A stretch of DNA of 42,957 nucleotides from Williamsia sp. (lineage in GTDB: Bacteria; Actinomycetota; Actinomycetes; Mycobacteriales; Mycobacteriaceae), in NCBI RefSeq assembly GCF_016462415.1, contig NZ_JAEMTF010000027.1, forward strand, positions 1 to 42,957, written 5' to 3'. The notes below the pieces were generated by a model. It was given only the letters and a program-made list of their open reading frames with translations, did not search any database and was not told the origin of the DNA. The translations under genes were made by a program, and so were the position numbers. Below are positions 15,803-23,765 of this stretch, one piece after another (positions within the stretch are counted from its first letter, which is position 1; the number at the start of each line of letters is the position of its first letter).

Positions 15803-17043
15803 CCGACCCCGGTTCACCTCACCCCGGACCCCGATTGCCCGACCCGCTGACGCCGTCCGACATCGGTCGGTGGTGCGAGAAGTCGGTGATCCCGGGCGTG
15901 CAACCGGAACTGTCCGACGACGCGGCGGTGGTCATCGCGTCCGGGCATCTGTCGGCTGCGGCACGGGAGATCGTGGTCCGCCGGATGTCGGCGGGGCTGC
16001 CCGTCCCGAGCTCGACGTCGATCAACGGCCCCGGAGGATTCGGTGGGCTCCGACGACTCCAGCGCAGTGTCGGGGCCATCGAGGCGCAGCTGGCGAACCC
16101 GATGCTGCCGTCGATGGTCGCTCCGGTCATCCGGAGTCGGCGCAACACCATGACCCGACGGCTCGACGACGCCCGGAAGAACGTGATCACGGGCAAGGGG
16201 ATCTTCGCCACCAGCATCCGCGGTATCCGCCGGGAGCGCCGCGAGGGCGTGCACCTCGAGTTGATCGATCGAGAGCGGTTGTTCGTCGGGCTGACCTACA
16301 CCCCGACGCCCAACGTGAACGCCGGCGGATATGTCCGCCGCGCGGGTAGTGCCGCCATCGACCGTGTCGCCGGGGTGGTCGGTGCCGCGGCCACCAAGGC
16401 CGGGATCGACAAGGGGAATCGATGGGTGAGCGAGATCCTCGGCGATCTCGAGACGCCCTCTCCCAGCGGTGATGCGAAGTTCGTCGACGGGTACGAGACC
16501 ATCCTGTTCGCGGCGGGTTCGTTCTACGACCGGATCGTGCGTTGTCCCGCATGGCATTCCGACCACTTCGACGTGCAGCGCACCGCCGTCGACCTCAACG
16601 CCGAGCTCGGCGACATCGCCGCCGACGTGATCGCGCTGCGCACCATCCGTGTCGATCTCGACAACAGCCGCCGCGCAGCGGGTTTCGACGCCGACCTCAG
16701 CGACCACATCGCGAGCCGGGAGAGTTCGCTGCGACCCGTGTGGACTGAGCTGATCGACCGTGTCGCCGCCTTGGCGTCGGTGGCCGAGGTGGTCGAGTCG
16801 GCCGCCATCGAGCTCCGGGTCATCGCCGAATTCGCCCACACCGCGACGATCGACGACCGCATCGACCGGCTGGTGGCGCGGTCGGGGGAGCGGGAGATCT
16901 CCGCCGACAACACCAAGCGGCTCACCGAACAGGTGCGCGCCGGCGAGGACCAGTTGCGGATCTACCGGGACGTGCTGCAGGGCAACATCGCTCGTCTGTC
17001 CGCCGGCGACGCCACCCTGCGCAGTCGTCGCCTCCCCGAATAA
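15799..17043 (+). CDS. Hypothetical protein, 414 residues, third gene of the murF-like operon
   Basis: I do not recognise the family. The ATG overlaps the acyltransferase stop as ATGA, so it is translationally coupled. The protein has no signal peptide. Residues 75-150 are basic (RRLQRSVGAI; RSRRNTMTRRLDDARKNVI). An Ala/Gly segment (AAIDRVAGVVGAAATKAG) follows and could be a short amphipathic or membrane-associating helix. The last 200 residues are helical and acidic with heptad character, likely coiled coil. Context suggests a cytoplasmic partner in envelope synthesis, but that is guilt by association only. Confidence 0.75.
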   Translation: MTDPGSPHPGPRLPDPLTPSDIGRWCEKSVIPGVQPELSDDAAVVIASGHLSAAAREIVVRRMSAGLPVPSSTSINGPGGFGGLRRLQRSVGAIEAQLANPMLPSMVAPVIRSRRNTMTRRLDDARKNVITGKGIFATSIRGIRRERREGVHLELIDRERLFVGLTYTPTPNVNAGGYVRRAGSAAIDRVAGVVGAAATKAGIDKGNRWVSEILGDLETPSPSGDAKFVDGYETILFAAGSFYDRIVRCPAWHSDHFDVQRTAVDLNAELGDIAADVIALRTIRVDLDNSRRAAGFDADLSDHIASRESSLRPVWTELIDRVAALASVAEVVESAAIELRVIAEFAHTATIDDRIDRLVARSGEREISADNTKRLTEQVRAGEDQLRIYRDVLQGNIARLSAGDATLRSRRLPE

Positions 17044-17063
17044 CCCGCCTCCCCAACTGGCGG

Positions 17064-18461
17064 TCAGGCTCCGGGGACCTTGATGGTCGAGGCCAACCAC
17101 GGCAGCGACACCGACAGCGCCGTCGACGCGAACTGCCATGAGTGCCTACCCGGTTGGGTGTGGATCTGGCAGGCGATGCCGACGGCCTTGTTCTCGGTGC
17201 ACAGGGTCTGCGCCGCCTGGCCCTGATCGTTCGCGTCGGGCCCCTCGCCGCGTCCGCCGAGTCCGGTGCCGCTGCTCTGCGCCGAGTGCGTCCAGTGGTG
17301 CCCGCCCCCGCCCCCGCCTCCGGGACGACGACCGGTCCGCGGGCTGTCGCCGGTGTCGTCGTACCAGGCCGAGATCCCCTGGTACGGACCGTGCCTGCTC
17401 ATGACCGTGGCCGGATCGAAGGACTGCATCATTGCCGCGTCACCGCCGTAGAGCCGTGACAACGTCTGCGCGGCGGTGCCGGCCGTGGGAGCGGCGTCGC
17501 CGGCGATGTCGACGTAGCTCGAGAACAGATCGGGGTGCATGACGGTGAGGTCCACCGAGCACGTACCGCCCATCGACCATCCGACGATGCCCCAGTTCGC
17601 CGCGGCCGACGACGTGTGGAAGTGCGAGATCACGTACGGACGGACCTCCTCGGTGAGGTGGTCGGCGACGTTGCCGCGCGACCCGTTCACGCACTCGGTG
17701 TCGTTGTTGAACGACCCGCCCGCGTCGACGAACACCATGACCGGCGCCGAACCGTGGTGGGCGGCGGCGTAGGCGTCGACGGTGTGCATGGCGTCGCCGG
17801 TGCGAATCCAGTCGGCCGGGGTGTTGAACTCGCCGGCGATCATCATCACGACCGGCAGTGTCGGCGGGGTGGCGCCGACGAACCACGTCGGCGGCAGGTA
17901 GACGTACTCGGTCCGATGGGCGAAGTGGCTCGAGGTGTCCGGGGTCGTCACGGGGACCAGGGCGCCGGTCGTGTGGGTGGTGTTCCGCATCGACGCGAGG
18001 TCGCTCGCCGACACCTGGTCGGGCAGCGGACCGGAGGTGATCTCACCCCAGGCCGCCGACACGGTCGGGAAGTACCCGACCCACTGGTTGAGGACTATCC
18101 CTGTGGCCAACAGGGCGATCGGCACGACGGCGATGGCGACCCCGCGTCGCCACCACCGGGCGCTGCGCCAGCCGAACACGACGACTCCGAGCGCGCCGAC
18201 GGTCACGCCGACCCAGATCCACAGGCTGCGCGGAGCGGGATCGGTGGCCAGACCCTGCGAGTCGAAGTAGAGGTGCACACCGAATGCGCCCAGGACGGCG
18301 ACCGCCACCGATGCCGGCAACCAGATCAGGCGCCACCGCCGCGTCCGCCATCCGATCGCGACGACGAGCAGGACCACGGCGACGATCTGCACGGTGAGCG
18401 GGAACCACCCGTCCAACAACGACACACCCTGGTGGTGAGACCAGCCCGCGGGCGCTGACAT
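17064..18461 (-). CDS. Membrane-anchored alpha/beta-hydrolase esterase (antigen 85/esterase D-like)
   Basis: A protein of 465 residues. The first 130 contain four hydrophobic spans; the rest is an extracytoplasmic alpha/beta hydrolase. The nucleophile elbow is GWSMGG with Ser296, and the catalytic His is probably His440 (PGRHSWQF), comparable to the HSW motif of antigen 85 proteins. Between them lies a Gly/His-rich insertion (residues 375-410, with a run of seven Gly followed by HH) that is probably a flexible loop. Likely substrates are envelope acyl esters, but none can be assigned. The ATG at 18461 is used; a GTG three codons upstream is possible. It ends 20 bp from the convergent hypothetical gene. 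Confidence 0.82.
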   Translation of the reverse strand: MSAPAGWSHHQGVSLLDGWFPLTVQIVAVVLLVVAIGWRTRRWRLIWLPASVAVAVLGAFGVHLYFDSQGLATDPAPRSLWIWVGVTVGALGVVVFGWRSARWWRRGVAIAVVPIALLATGIVLNQWVGYFPTVSAAWGEITSGPLPDQVSASDLASMRNTTHTTGALVPVTTPDTSSHFAHRTEYVYLPPTWFVGATPPTLPVVMMIAGEFNTPADWIRTGDAMHTVDAYAAAHHGSAPVMVFVDAGGSFNNDTECVNGSRGNVADHLTEEVRPYVISHFHTSSAAANWGIVGWSMGGTCSVDLTVMHPDLFSSYVDIAGDAAPTAGTAAQTLSRLYGGDAAMMQSFDPATVMSRHGPYQGISAWYDDTGDSPRTGRRPGGGGGGGHHWTHSAQSSGTGLGGRGEGPDANDQGQAAQTLCTENKAVGIACQIHTQPGRHSWQFASTALSVSLPWLASTIKVPGA

Positions 18462-18596
18462 CGGAGGCACGAGGACCAGTGTGCATCGTCAAAGCCACTG
18501 TGCGGCTGAGAGTTTGCTGACAGTGACGGGTATCGGGCAATACCGACGGTCGTTTGACGGGTTCGTCCGAGATGGCCCGATGAGCCCCCTGTGGGG

Positions 18597-19430
18597 TCAG
18601 ACCGAGATGGTCGAATCCGGGTCCCAGCTCGCGAGGATCGGCAGCACCCGGGCCGTCGTCGAACCGGGCTCCACGGTGTAGACGATGAGACTCTGGTCGG
18701 GATTGCCCGGGGTGCAGAGGAACTCGATGCCGAACTGCATCGTGCCCGCCGACGGGTGCTGGATGACCTTGATCGTACGCTCGAATTCCAAGACCTCGTG
18801 GTCGTCCCACCACTGGGCGAACTGCGGCTCGGACACACGCAGTTCCTCGATCAGCGCAGCCAGTACGGGGTCGCCGGGTCGGCGCGCCGCGTCGCGACGG
18901 AGCCCGGCCACCGCGGCCGACGCGAACTGCGACCAGTTCACGATCCGCTCCCGCGCGATCGGATTACGGAACAGATAGTGGTGCAACGACGCCCCGGTCT
19001 CCATGGGAAGACTGAGCACCGCACGGATCAGGGCATTGCTGGCAAGGATCTCGCCTGCGCGTCCGAGCAGGATGACGGGGACGTGGTCGAGTGCCTGCAT
19101 CACCTGCAGCAGCCCCGGATCGGCCACCTGCGCAACCGGATCCGGTGCAATCGCCGGTGCCGCCAGGTCATGGAGGTACGCGGACTCGACCGCGTCGAGC
19201 CGCAGCGCCCGGGCGAGCGCCCGCAACACCTCCGGCGAGACGTTCGCCTGCCGCCCCTGTTCGAGCTTGCTGTAGTAATCCGGACTGACCCCCGCGAGCT
19301 GCGCCAACTCCTCGCGGCGCAGCCCCGGCACCCGCCGCCGCCCGTACTCCGTCAACCCGACCGAGGCGGGCGTGAGGCGATCGCGACGATCCCGCAGAAA
19401 GGCGCTCAACGCGGTGCGGTCCTGGGTCAT
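18597..19430 (-). CDS. Helix-turn-helix regulator with MmyB-like ligand-binding domain
   Basis: A protein of 277 residues. The Xre-type HTH (GLRREELAQLAGVSPDYYSKLEQGRQANVSPEVLRALARAL) is followed by the PAS-like MmyB domain, whose family members bind fatty acyl ligands. Regulators of this type typically sit next to a divergent short-chain dehydrogenase gene that they repress, exactly as here (SDR at 19531). The ATG at 19430 is chosen. The 100-bp divergent region contains the 8-bp palindrome ACCTAGGT at 19477-19484, a candidate operator core. Confidence 0.9.
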   Translation of the reverse strand: MTQDRTALSAFLRDRRDRLTPASVGLTEYGRRRVPGLRREELAQLAGVSPDYYSKLEQGRQANVSPEVLRALARALRLDAVESAYLHDLAAPAIAPDPVAQVADPGLLQVMQALDHVPVILLGRAGEILASNALIRAVLSLPMETGASLHHYLFRNPIARERIVNWSQFASAAVAGLRRDAARRPGDPVLAALIEELRVSEPQFAQWWDDHEVLEFERTIKVIQHPSAGTMQFGIEFLCTPGNPDQSLIVYTVEPGSTTARVLPILASWDPDSTISV

Positions 19431-19530
19431 CACGCCAGGCTAGCCGCGTCACCGACCACGAGCCTGGTCATGACAGACCTAGGTTGATCCTCGCCTGGTT
19501 GCCGACCGTTGAGCGGCATAGACAGAGGTC

Positions 19531-20301
19531 ATGACAACTCCGAGCACGCACAGACTCGCCGGCCGCACCGCCGTCGTCACCGGATCCACCAGCGGGATCG
19601 GCGAGGCCATCGCCGTCACTCTCGCCGCTCACGGCGCGAGCGTCGTCGTCAGCGGCCGTGACCGCGACCGCGGGAGCGCCGTCGTGGCCCGTATCCGGGA
19701 CGCGGGCGGCACCGCGGTGTTCGTGCCGGTGGACCTCGGCGGGAGCTACAGCGACATCCGCTCGTTCGCGGCCGCCGCGGCGTCCGAACTCGGCGGGTCC
19801 GTCGACGTCCTCGTCAACAGTGCGGGCATCTACCCCGCCACCGCGACGGTGGATCTGGCCGATTCCGACCTCGACGCGATGCTGGCGGTGAACGTCCGCG
19901 CACCCCACGTACTCGTCGGTGAACTGGCCCCGCCGATGGCGCATCGAGGTGCCGGGGCGATCGTCACGATCGGATCGTGGATGGCCGCGGTGGGCAGCCC
20001 GTTCGCCGCCATGTACACCGCGACCAAGGCGGCCGACGAACAGCTGACCCGGAGTTGGGCCGCCGAATTCGGGCCGAGCGGGGTCCGGGTGAACTCGGTC
20101 GCGCCCGGCGTCACGTTGACCCCCGGCAACGAGGATTCCCGCCCCATCCTCGACGCCATGACCGCGTCCACGCCCGCGGGCACCGTCGTCGATCCGCAGG
20201 ACATCGCCGACGGCGTCGCGTTCCTGGTCTCCGACGAGGCGTCGAAGATCCACGGGATCACCCTCTACGTCGACGGCGGGATCAACGCGACGCGGATGTG
20301 A
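19531..20301 (+). CDS. Short-chain dehydrogenase/reductase
   Basis: A classical SDR of 256 residues: cofactor motif TGSTSGIG at 17-24, NSAG near 96-99, Ser149, Tyr162 and Lys166 (YTATK) as the catalytic set, and a C-terminal VDGGINATRM typical of FabG-like tetrameric enzymes. The substrate is unknown. It is the probable target of the divergent MmyB-type regulator. AGAGG lies just before the ATG, close but usable. Confidence 0.9.
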   Translation: MTTPSTHRLAGRTAVVTGSTSGIGEAIAVTLAAHGASVVVSGRDRDRGSAVVARIRDAGGTAVFVPVDLGGSYSDIRSFAAAAASELGGSVDVLVNSAGIYPATATVDLADSDLDAMLAVNVRAPHVLVGELAPPMAHRGAGAIVTIGSWMAAVGSPFAAMYTATKAADEQLTRSWAAEFGPSGVRVNSVAPGVTLTPGNEDSRPILDAMTASTPAGTVVDPQDIADGVAFLVSDEASKIHGITLYVDGGINATRM

Positions 20302-20313
20302 GGGCCCGCCCGG

Positions 20314-20745
20314 TCAGCTGCGCGACCACGCGGCGAGGTGGGCCTTCTCGTCGGGGGAGAGGCGGCGCAGGGTGTGCTTCTCGATGTCGACGACAGCCAT
20401 CTGCGTGGTCGCGACACAGGCCGGTTTGGAGGCGGCCGACGTCTGCGCGCCGCGGATCTCGTAGGAGATGGTGAAGTCGACCGACCGGTACGCGCTGATC
20501 CACATCCCCACGTGTAGCGGGGTGTCGGAGTGACGGAGCTGCGCCTGATAGCGGATGGCGACGTTGACGATCATCGCGCTGGTGATCAGCGGCTGATACT
20601 GCTCGCCCGCGCTGAGCAGCCACTGGATCCGCGCCTCCTCCATCAGGGTGACCATCCGGGCGTGATTGATGTGCCCGAAGGCGTCCATGTCCGACCATCG
20701 GACGGGGACATGGGCACTGAACGCAAAGCCGTCATCGGTGGTCAC
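20314..20745 (-). CDS. Acyl-CoA thioesterase (4-hydroxybenzoyl-CoA thioesterase hotdog fold)
   Basis: A protein of 143 residues. The hotdog active-site stretch is VRWSDMDAFGHINHARMVTLMEEAR, where the Asp of DAFGHIN is the usual catalytic residue of the 4HBT/YbgC group. It would hydrolyse acyl-CoA thioesters in the cytoplasm. The start is GTG at 20745, preceded by GGAGAA. The gene is convergent with the SDR (12 bp) and divergent from the antigen 85-like gene. Confidence 0.88.
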   Translation of the reverse strand: MTTDDGFAFSAHVPVRWSDMDAFGHINHARMVTLMEEARIQWLLSAGEQYQPLITSAMIVNVAIRYQAQLRHSDTPLHVGMWISAYRSVDFTISYEIRGAQTSAASKPACVATTQMAVVDIEKHTLRRLSPDEKAHLAAWSRS

Positions 20746-20888
20746 GCGGGTTCTCCGTTGCTCGTCGGTGGCTCAATCGTTACGCAGCCGAGGCTCACGT
20801 TGCCTGATTTGTTCGGGGGTGTGGACCTCGCGCGTCGGTACTGTGGGAACAGTCCACGATGTTTGCTGAATGCTGGGGGTAGTTAGAC

Positions 20889-21938
20889 ATGCTGAACTCT
20901 CGTGTGAGAGCTCGCCCCGGCTTCGTCCCGCGGCCGCGTCACCGGTCCATCCGCCGACGGGTGGTTCCGTCGTTGCTCGCGATCGGAATTGTCGCCTCGG
21001 CCGTCGTCGTGGCGCCCCAGGCCGCCGCCGCTCCCGCCCCTCCCGCACCGGTCGCGAAGCTCGACAAGGTCGTGAAGGTCAACAGCAGGCACCTGGACGT
21101 CACGGTGGATTCGCCGGCGATGCGCGGCAAGGTCACGGTCTCGGTGCTGCTGCCCCGCGACACGTCCGTGAGTCGGTCGACGGTCTACATGCTCGACGGC
21201 GCGGGCGCGACCGGTCAGGTCAGCGACTGGCTCACCAAGGGCAACGCCGCCAAGTTCTTCGCCGACAAGAACGTCAACGTCGTGCTTCCGTCCGGCGGAG
21301 CCGGATCGTTCTACACCGACTGGCAGAAGCAGGATCCCAAGGTCGGCATGCCGAAGTGGGAGACCTTCCTGACCGAGGAACTCCCGCCGCTGATCGACTC
21401 CAACTACAACGGCAACGGCCGCAACGCGATCGTCGGACTGTCGATGGGCGGCCAGGCCGCGCTGGCACTGACGTTCCGCCATCCGAACCTCTACACCGGC
21501 GCCGCGTCGCTCAGCGGTTGCCCGCCGGTCAGCGGTCTGCTGAACGAGGCCTACGTGCGCGCGACCGTCGCCAAGGACGGCGGCGACGCCACCAACATGT
21601 GGGGTCCGATCGGTGGCCCCGACTGGGCCGCACACGACCCGAGCCTGCATCTCGACGAACTCCGCGGCAAGAACCTGTACATCTCCGCGGGCTCCGGCGC
21701 GATCGGACCGCTGGACTTCACGACGCCGCTGGACCCGGGCATGTCCCGGCAGACCACGCTGCTGGCCGCGTCCGGACTGGAGTCCGGTGCCTACCGCTGC
21801 TCGCTCGAGTTCGCGCTCACGCTGCGCGCCAACGGTGTCGCGGCCGACGTCAGCTTCCCGCTCATCGGCACCCACAGCTGGGCCTACTGGTCGCGGGATC
21901 TGCCGCTGCTCTGGCCGACGATCTCCCGCGGGCTCTGA
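20889..21938 (+). CDS. Antigen 85-like secreted mycolyltransferase / esterase
   Basis: A protein of 349 residues. A basic N-terminus, a hydrophobic core (VVPSLLAIGIVASAVVVAP) and an AAA cleavage region around residues 45-50 form a Sec signal peptide. The mature part matches the antigen 85 / corynomycolyltransferase fold. Ser185 lies in GLSMGG, Glu298 aligns with antigen 85C Glu228 (LESGAYRCSLEF), and His329 is in GTHSWAYW. These enzymes transfer mycolic acids from trehalose monomycolate to arabinogalactan or another trehalose in the outer envelope. It is a single gene. The 143-bp upstream region holds a small dyad, ACTGT-GGGA-ACAGT, at 20840-20853. Confidence 0.9.
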   Translation: MLNSRVRARPGFVPRPRHRSIRRRVVPSLLAIGIVASAVVVAPQAAAAPAPPAPVAKLDKVVKVNSRHLDVTVDSPAMRGKVTVSVLLPRDTSVSRSTVYMLDGAGATGQVSDWLTKGNAAKFFADKNVNVVLPSGGAGSFYTDWQKQDPKVGMPKWETFLTEELPPLIDSNYNGNGRNAIVGLSMGGQAALALTFRHPNLYTGAASLSGCPPVSGLLNEAYVRATVAKDGGDATNMWGPIGGPDWAAHDPSLHLDELRGKNLYISAGSGAIGPLDFTTPLDPGMSRQTTLLAASGLESGAYRCSLEFALTLRANGVAADVSFPLIGTHSWAYWSRDLPLLWPTISRGL

Positions 21939-21945
21939 CCCCGCG

Positions 21946-22434
21946 TCACCGCCGCCGAGCCGATCGCGGTGGTGCCGAACGCATGTGGTCGCGCACCGGC
22001 GACAACAGGTCCGCCAGTACTCCGGCGTCCGATTGCGAGAGCGTCGTGAACAGCTGGCCTCGGACGACCTCGGTGTGACCGGGTAGCACCCGCCCGAGCA
22101 CCTCACGCCCGGCCTCGGTGATCGACACCGTCACGCCACGCTCGTCCTCCGCCGACGGGGCGCGAGTGATCAACCCCGCCTTCTCCAGCAGCCCCGCCTG
22201 GTAGGTCAACCCACTGCGGCTGTAGACCACGGCGTCGGCGAGATCGGTCATGCGCTCACTGCCGGTCGGCGAGTTCAGGCCGAGCCGCGCGAGCAGTTGG
22301 AACTGCACATAGCTCAGGTCGCCGACGTCGCGTAGTTGCTGTTCGACCGCGTGTCGGAGCAGTCCGGCGACATCCATCAGCGCGAAGTACGCGCCCAACT
22401 GGGTCGCATCGAGAGGCGTGAGTTCGTCGGCCAT
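21946..22434 (-). CDS. MarR-family regulator of the divergent oxidoreductase
   Basis: A protein of 162 residues with the MarR winged helix (SERMTDLADAVVYSRSGLTYQAGLLEKAGLITRAPSAEDERGVTVSITEAG). The wing motif DERGV is standard. It shares a 117-bp divergent region with the NADPH-dependent oxidoreductase at 22552. Two strong palindromes with TTCGAA-type cores lie there, very likely its operators, so it probably represses both itself and the enzyme. The inducer is unknown, perhaps an electrophile or quinone given the enzyme type (inference). Confidence 0.9.
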   Translation of the reverse strand: MADELTPLDATQLGAYFALMDVAGLLRHAVEQQLRDVGDLSYVQFQLLARLGLNSPTGSERMTDLADAVVYSRSGLTYQAGLLEKAGLITRAPSAEDERGVTVSITEAGREVLGRVLPGHTEVVRGQLFTTLSQSDAGVLADLLSPVRDHMRSAPPRSARRR

Positions 22435-22453
22435 GCCCCCACTCTAGTCACTG

Positions 22454-22487
22454 CTTCAGATTCGAAACACTTGCTTCGAATCTGAAG
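22454..22487. promoter_or_regulatory. Operator palindrome 1 for the MarR regulator
   Basis: CTTCAGATTCGAA (22454-22466) and TTCGAATCTGAAG (22475-22487) are perfect 13-bp inverted arms with an 8-bp spacer. The site overlaps plausible -35 regions on both strands: TTGCTT at 22471 for the oxidoreductase (with TAGCGT 17 bp on) and, on the minus strand, a -10-like TAGAGT at 22441-22446. Confidence 0.8.
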
Positions 22488-22500
22488 TAATGCTAGCGTC

Positions 22501-22530
22501 CCAATGTGCTTCGAGTTCGAAGCACATTGG
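22501..22530. promoter_or_regulatory. Operator palindrome 2 for the MarR regulator
   Basis: CCAATGTGCTTCGA (22501-22514), the dinucleotide GT, then TCGAAGCACATTGG (22517-22530): perfect 14-bp arms. It lies just downstream of the likely -10 of the oxidoreductase and just before its Shine-Dalgarno, so binding here would block transcription. It shares the GCTTCGA core with palindrome 1. Confidence 0.8.
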
Positions 22531-22551
22531 GATCTCAGGAGAGGCGAGAAC

Positions 22552-23499
22552 ATGAGAGCAGTGCGATTCCACGAGTACGGCGGACCCGAGGTGCTTCGCG
22601 AGGACGACCTCGAGCGGCCGGAACCCGGTGCCGGACAGGTGCGGATCCGTGTCGCGGGAACGACCTTCAACGCCGTCGACGGCAACATCCGCGCCGGGTT
22701 CATGCAGGAGCCGATCCCGGTGCAGCTTCCCCATGTCCCTGGCCTGGATGTCGCCGGGACGGTCGATGCCCTCGGCGACGGGGTGGACGGCATCGCGGTC
22801 GGCGATCGTGTCGTCGGCTTCCTGCCGTTCGTCGATGACGGTGCGGCCGCGGAGTTCGTCCTGGCGTCAGCCGAGATCCTCGCGTCGGCTCCGACGACGA
22901 TCCCGCTCGCCGACGCGGCCGCGTTGCCGGTTGTCGGGCTCACCGCCTGGCAGGCGCTGTTCGAGCTGGCCGATCTGCAGGCGGGCCAACGGATACTGAT
23001 CAACGGGGCCGGTGGCGCGGTGGGTGGCTACGCGGTGCAGTTGGCGTCGGCGGCGGGCGCCCACGTCATCGCCACGGCCGGCCCGAACAGCCGGGCGCGC
23101 GTCGAAGCGGCCGGCGCCGACGAGATCATCGATCACACCACGACCGACGTGATCGACGCGGTGACCCAGCCGGTGGACATCCTGCTGAACCTCGCGTCGA
23201 TCGACCCCGACCGGTTCGCCGCGCTCGCGGCCCTCGTCGGAGACGGTGGGGTCGTGGTCAACACGACGGTCTGGATGCCGGCGCCGTCCGATGCCGATCG
23301 AGGCGTGCGCGGCATCGACGAGTACGTGCGCAGTGACGCAACGCAATTGGCTGAGCTCGTCGCGCGCGTCGACCGGGGTGAGCTGACCGTCGATGTCGCC
23401 GAACGGATGGCGTTGTCCGAGCTGGCCGATGTCCACACCCGGGCGGCGCAGGGAACGATCTCGGGCAAGATCGTGATCGTCGTCGACGCCTCGGAGTGA
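22552..23499 (+). CDS. NADPH-dependent quinone/enone oxidoreductase (zinc-independent MDR)
   Basis: A protein of 315 residues in the medium-chain reductase superfamily. It has the GroES-like N-domain (MRAVRFHEYGGPEVLREDDLE), the nucleotide site INGAGGAVGGYAVQLA, and no zinc-binding Cys/His set. Family members reduce quinones or alpha,beta-unsaturated carbonyls with NADPH. The ATG at 22552 follows AGGAGAGG, so the longer upstream frame through the operator is not used. Control by the divergent MarR gene is strongly suggested by the two palindromes. Confidence 0.9.
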   Translation: MRAVRFHEYGGPEVLREDDLERPEPGAGQVRIRVAGTTFNAVDGNIRAGFMQEPIPVQLPHVPGLDVAGTVDALGDGVDGIAVGDRVVGFLPFVDDGAAAEFVLASAEILASAPTTIPLADAAALPVVGLTAWQALFELADLQAGQRILINGAGGAVGGYAVQLASAAGAHVIATAGPNSRARVEAAGADEIIDHTTTDVIDAVTQPVDILLNLASIDPDRFAALAALVGDGGVVVNTTVWMPAPSDADRGVRGIDEYVRSDATQLAELVARVDRGELTVDVAERMALSELADVHTRAAQGTISGKIVIVVDASE

Positions 23500-23503
23500 T
23501 CGC

Positions 23504-23761
23504 TCAGGCCGGTCGTCGTGCGCGTCTCGTGACCACCAGGTACGCGACCACCCCGACGACCGGCAGCAGCCAGATGACCGCAACGCCGCGCCATCGGGTT
23601 CTGCTCGACGCGGTCGGGCGCGTCATGAGGTCGATGGTCAGGTAGGTGGCCATCGCGACCCAGGCGAGCGCGACCGCGGCGAGAGCCAGCCACCCCGCGA
23701 CCTCCATGTAGTGCGGGAACATGTTGCATCCCCGGGTGCGGGCACACTCGGTGAAACCCAT
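23504..23761 (-). CDS. Small membrane protein with phospholipase D nuclease N-terminal (PLDc_N) type domain
   Basis: A protein of 85 residues with two hydrophobic segments (EVAGWLALAAVALAWVAMATYL and GVAVIWLLPVVGVVAYLVVTRR). A short TRWRG-type linker and a basic end give the PLDc_N layout found at the N-terminus of cardiolipin synthases but also as stand-alone proteins. No phospholipase catalytic motif is present. Its gene starts 4 bp after the aminotransferase stop, with GAGG just upstream, so it belongs to that transcript. An internal ATG at 23722 (MFPHYMEV, with GGGGATG upstream) is an alternative start. Confidence 0.78.
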   Translation of the reverse strand: MGFTECARTRGCNMFPHYMEVAGWLALAAVALAWVAMATYLTIDLMTRPTASSRTRWRGVAVIWLLPVVGVVAYLVVTRRARRPA

Positions 23762-23765
23762 CGCC

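Noticed and set aside
20821-20857. Nested dyads (GTGGAC/GTCCAC around ACTGT/ACAGT) before the antigen 85-like gene as an operator.
   Set aside because: Arms are only 5-6 bp and the outer spacer is long; chance is likely and no regulator gene is adjacent.
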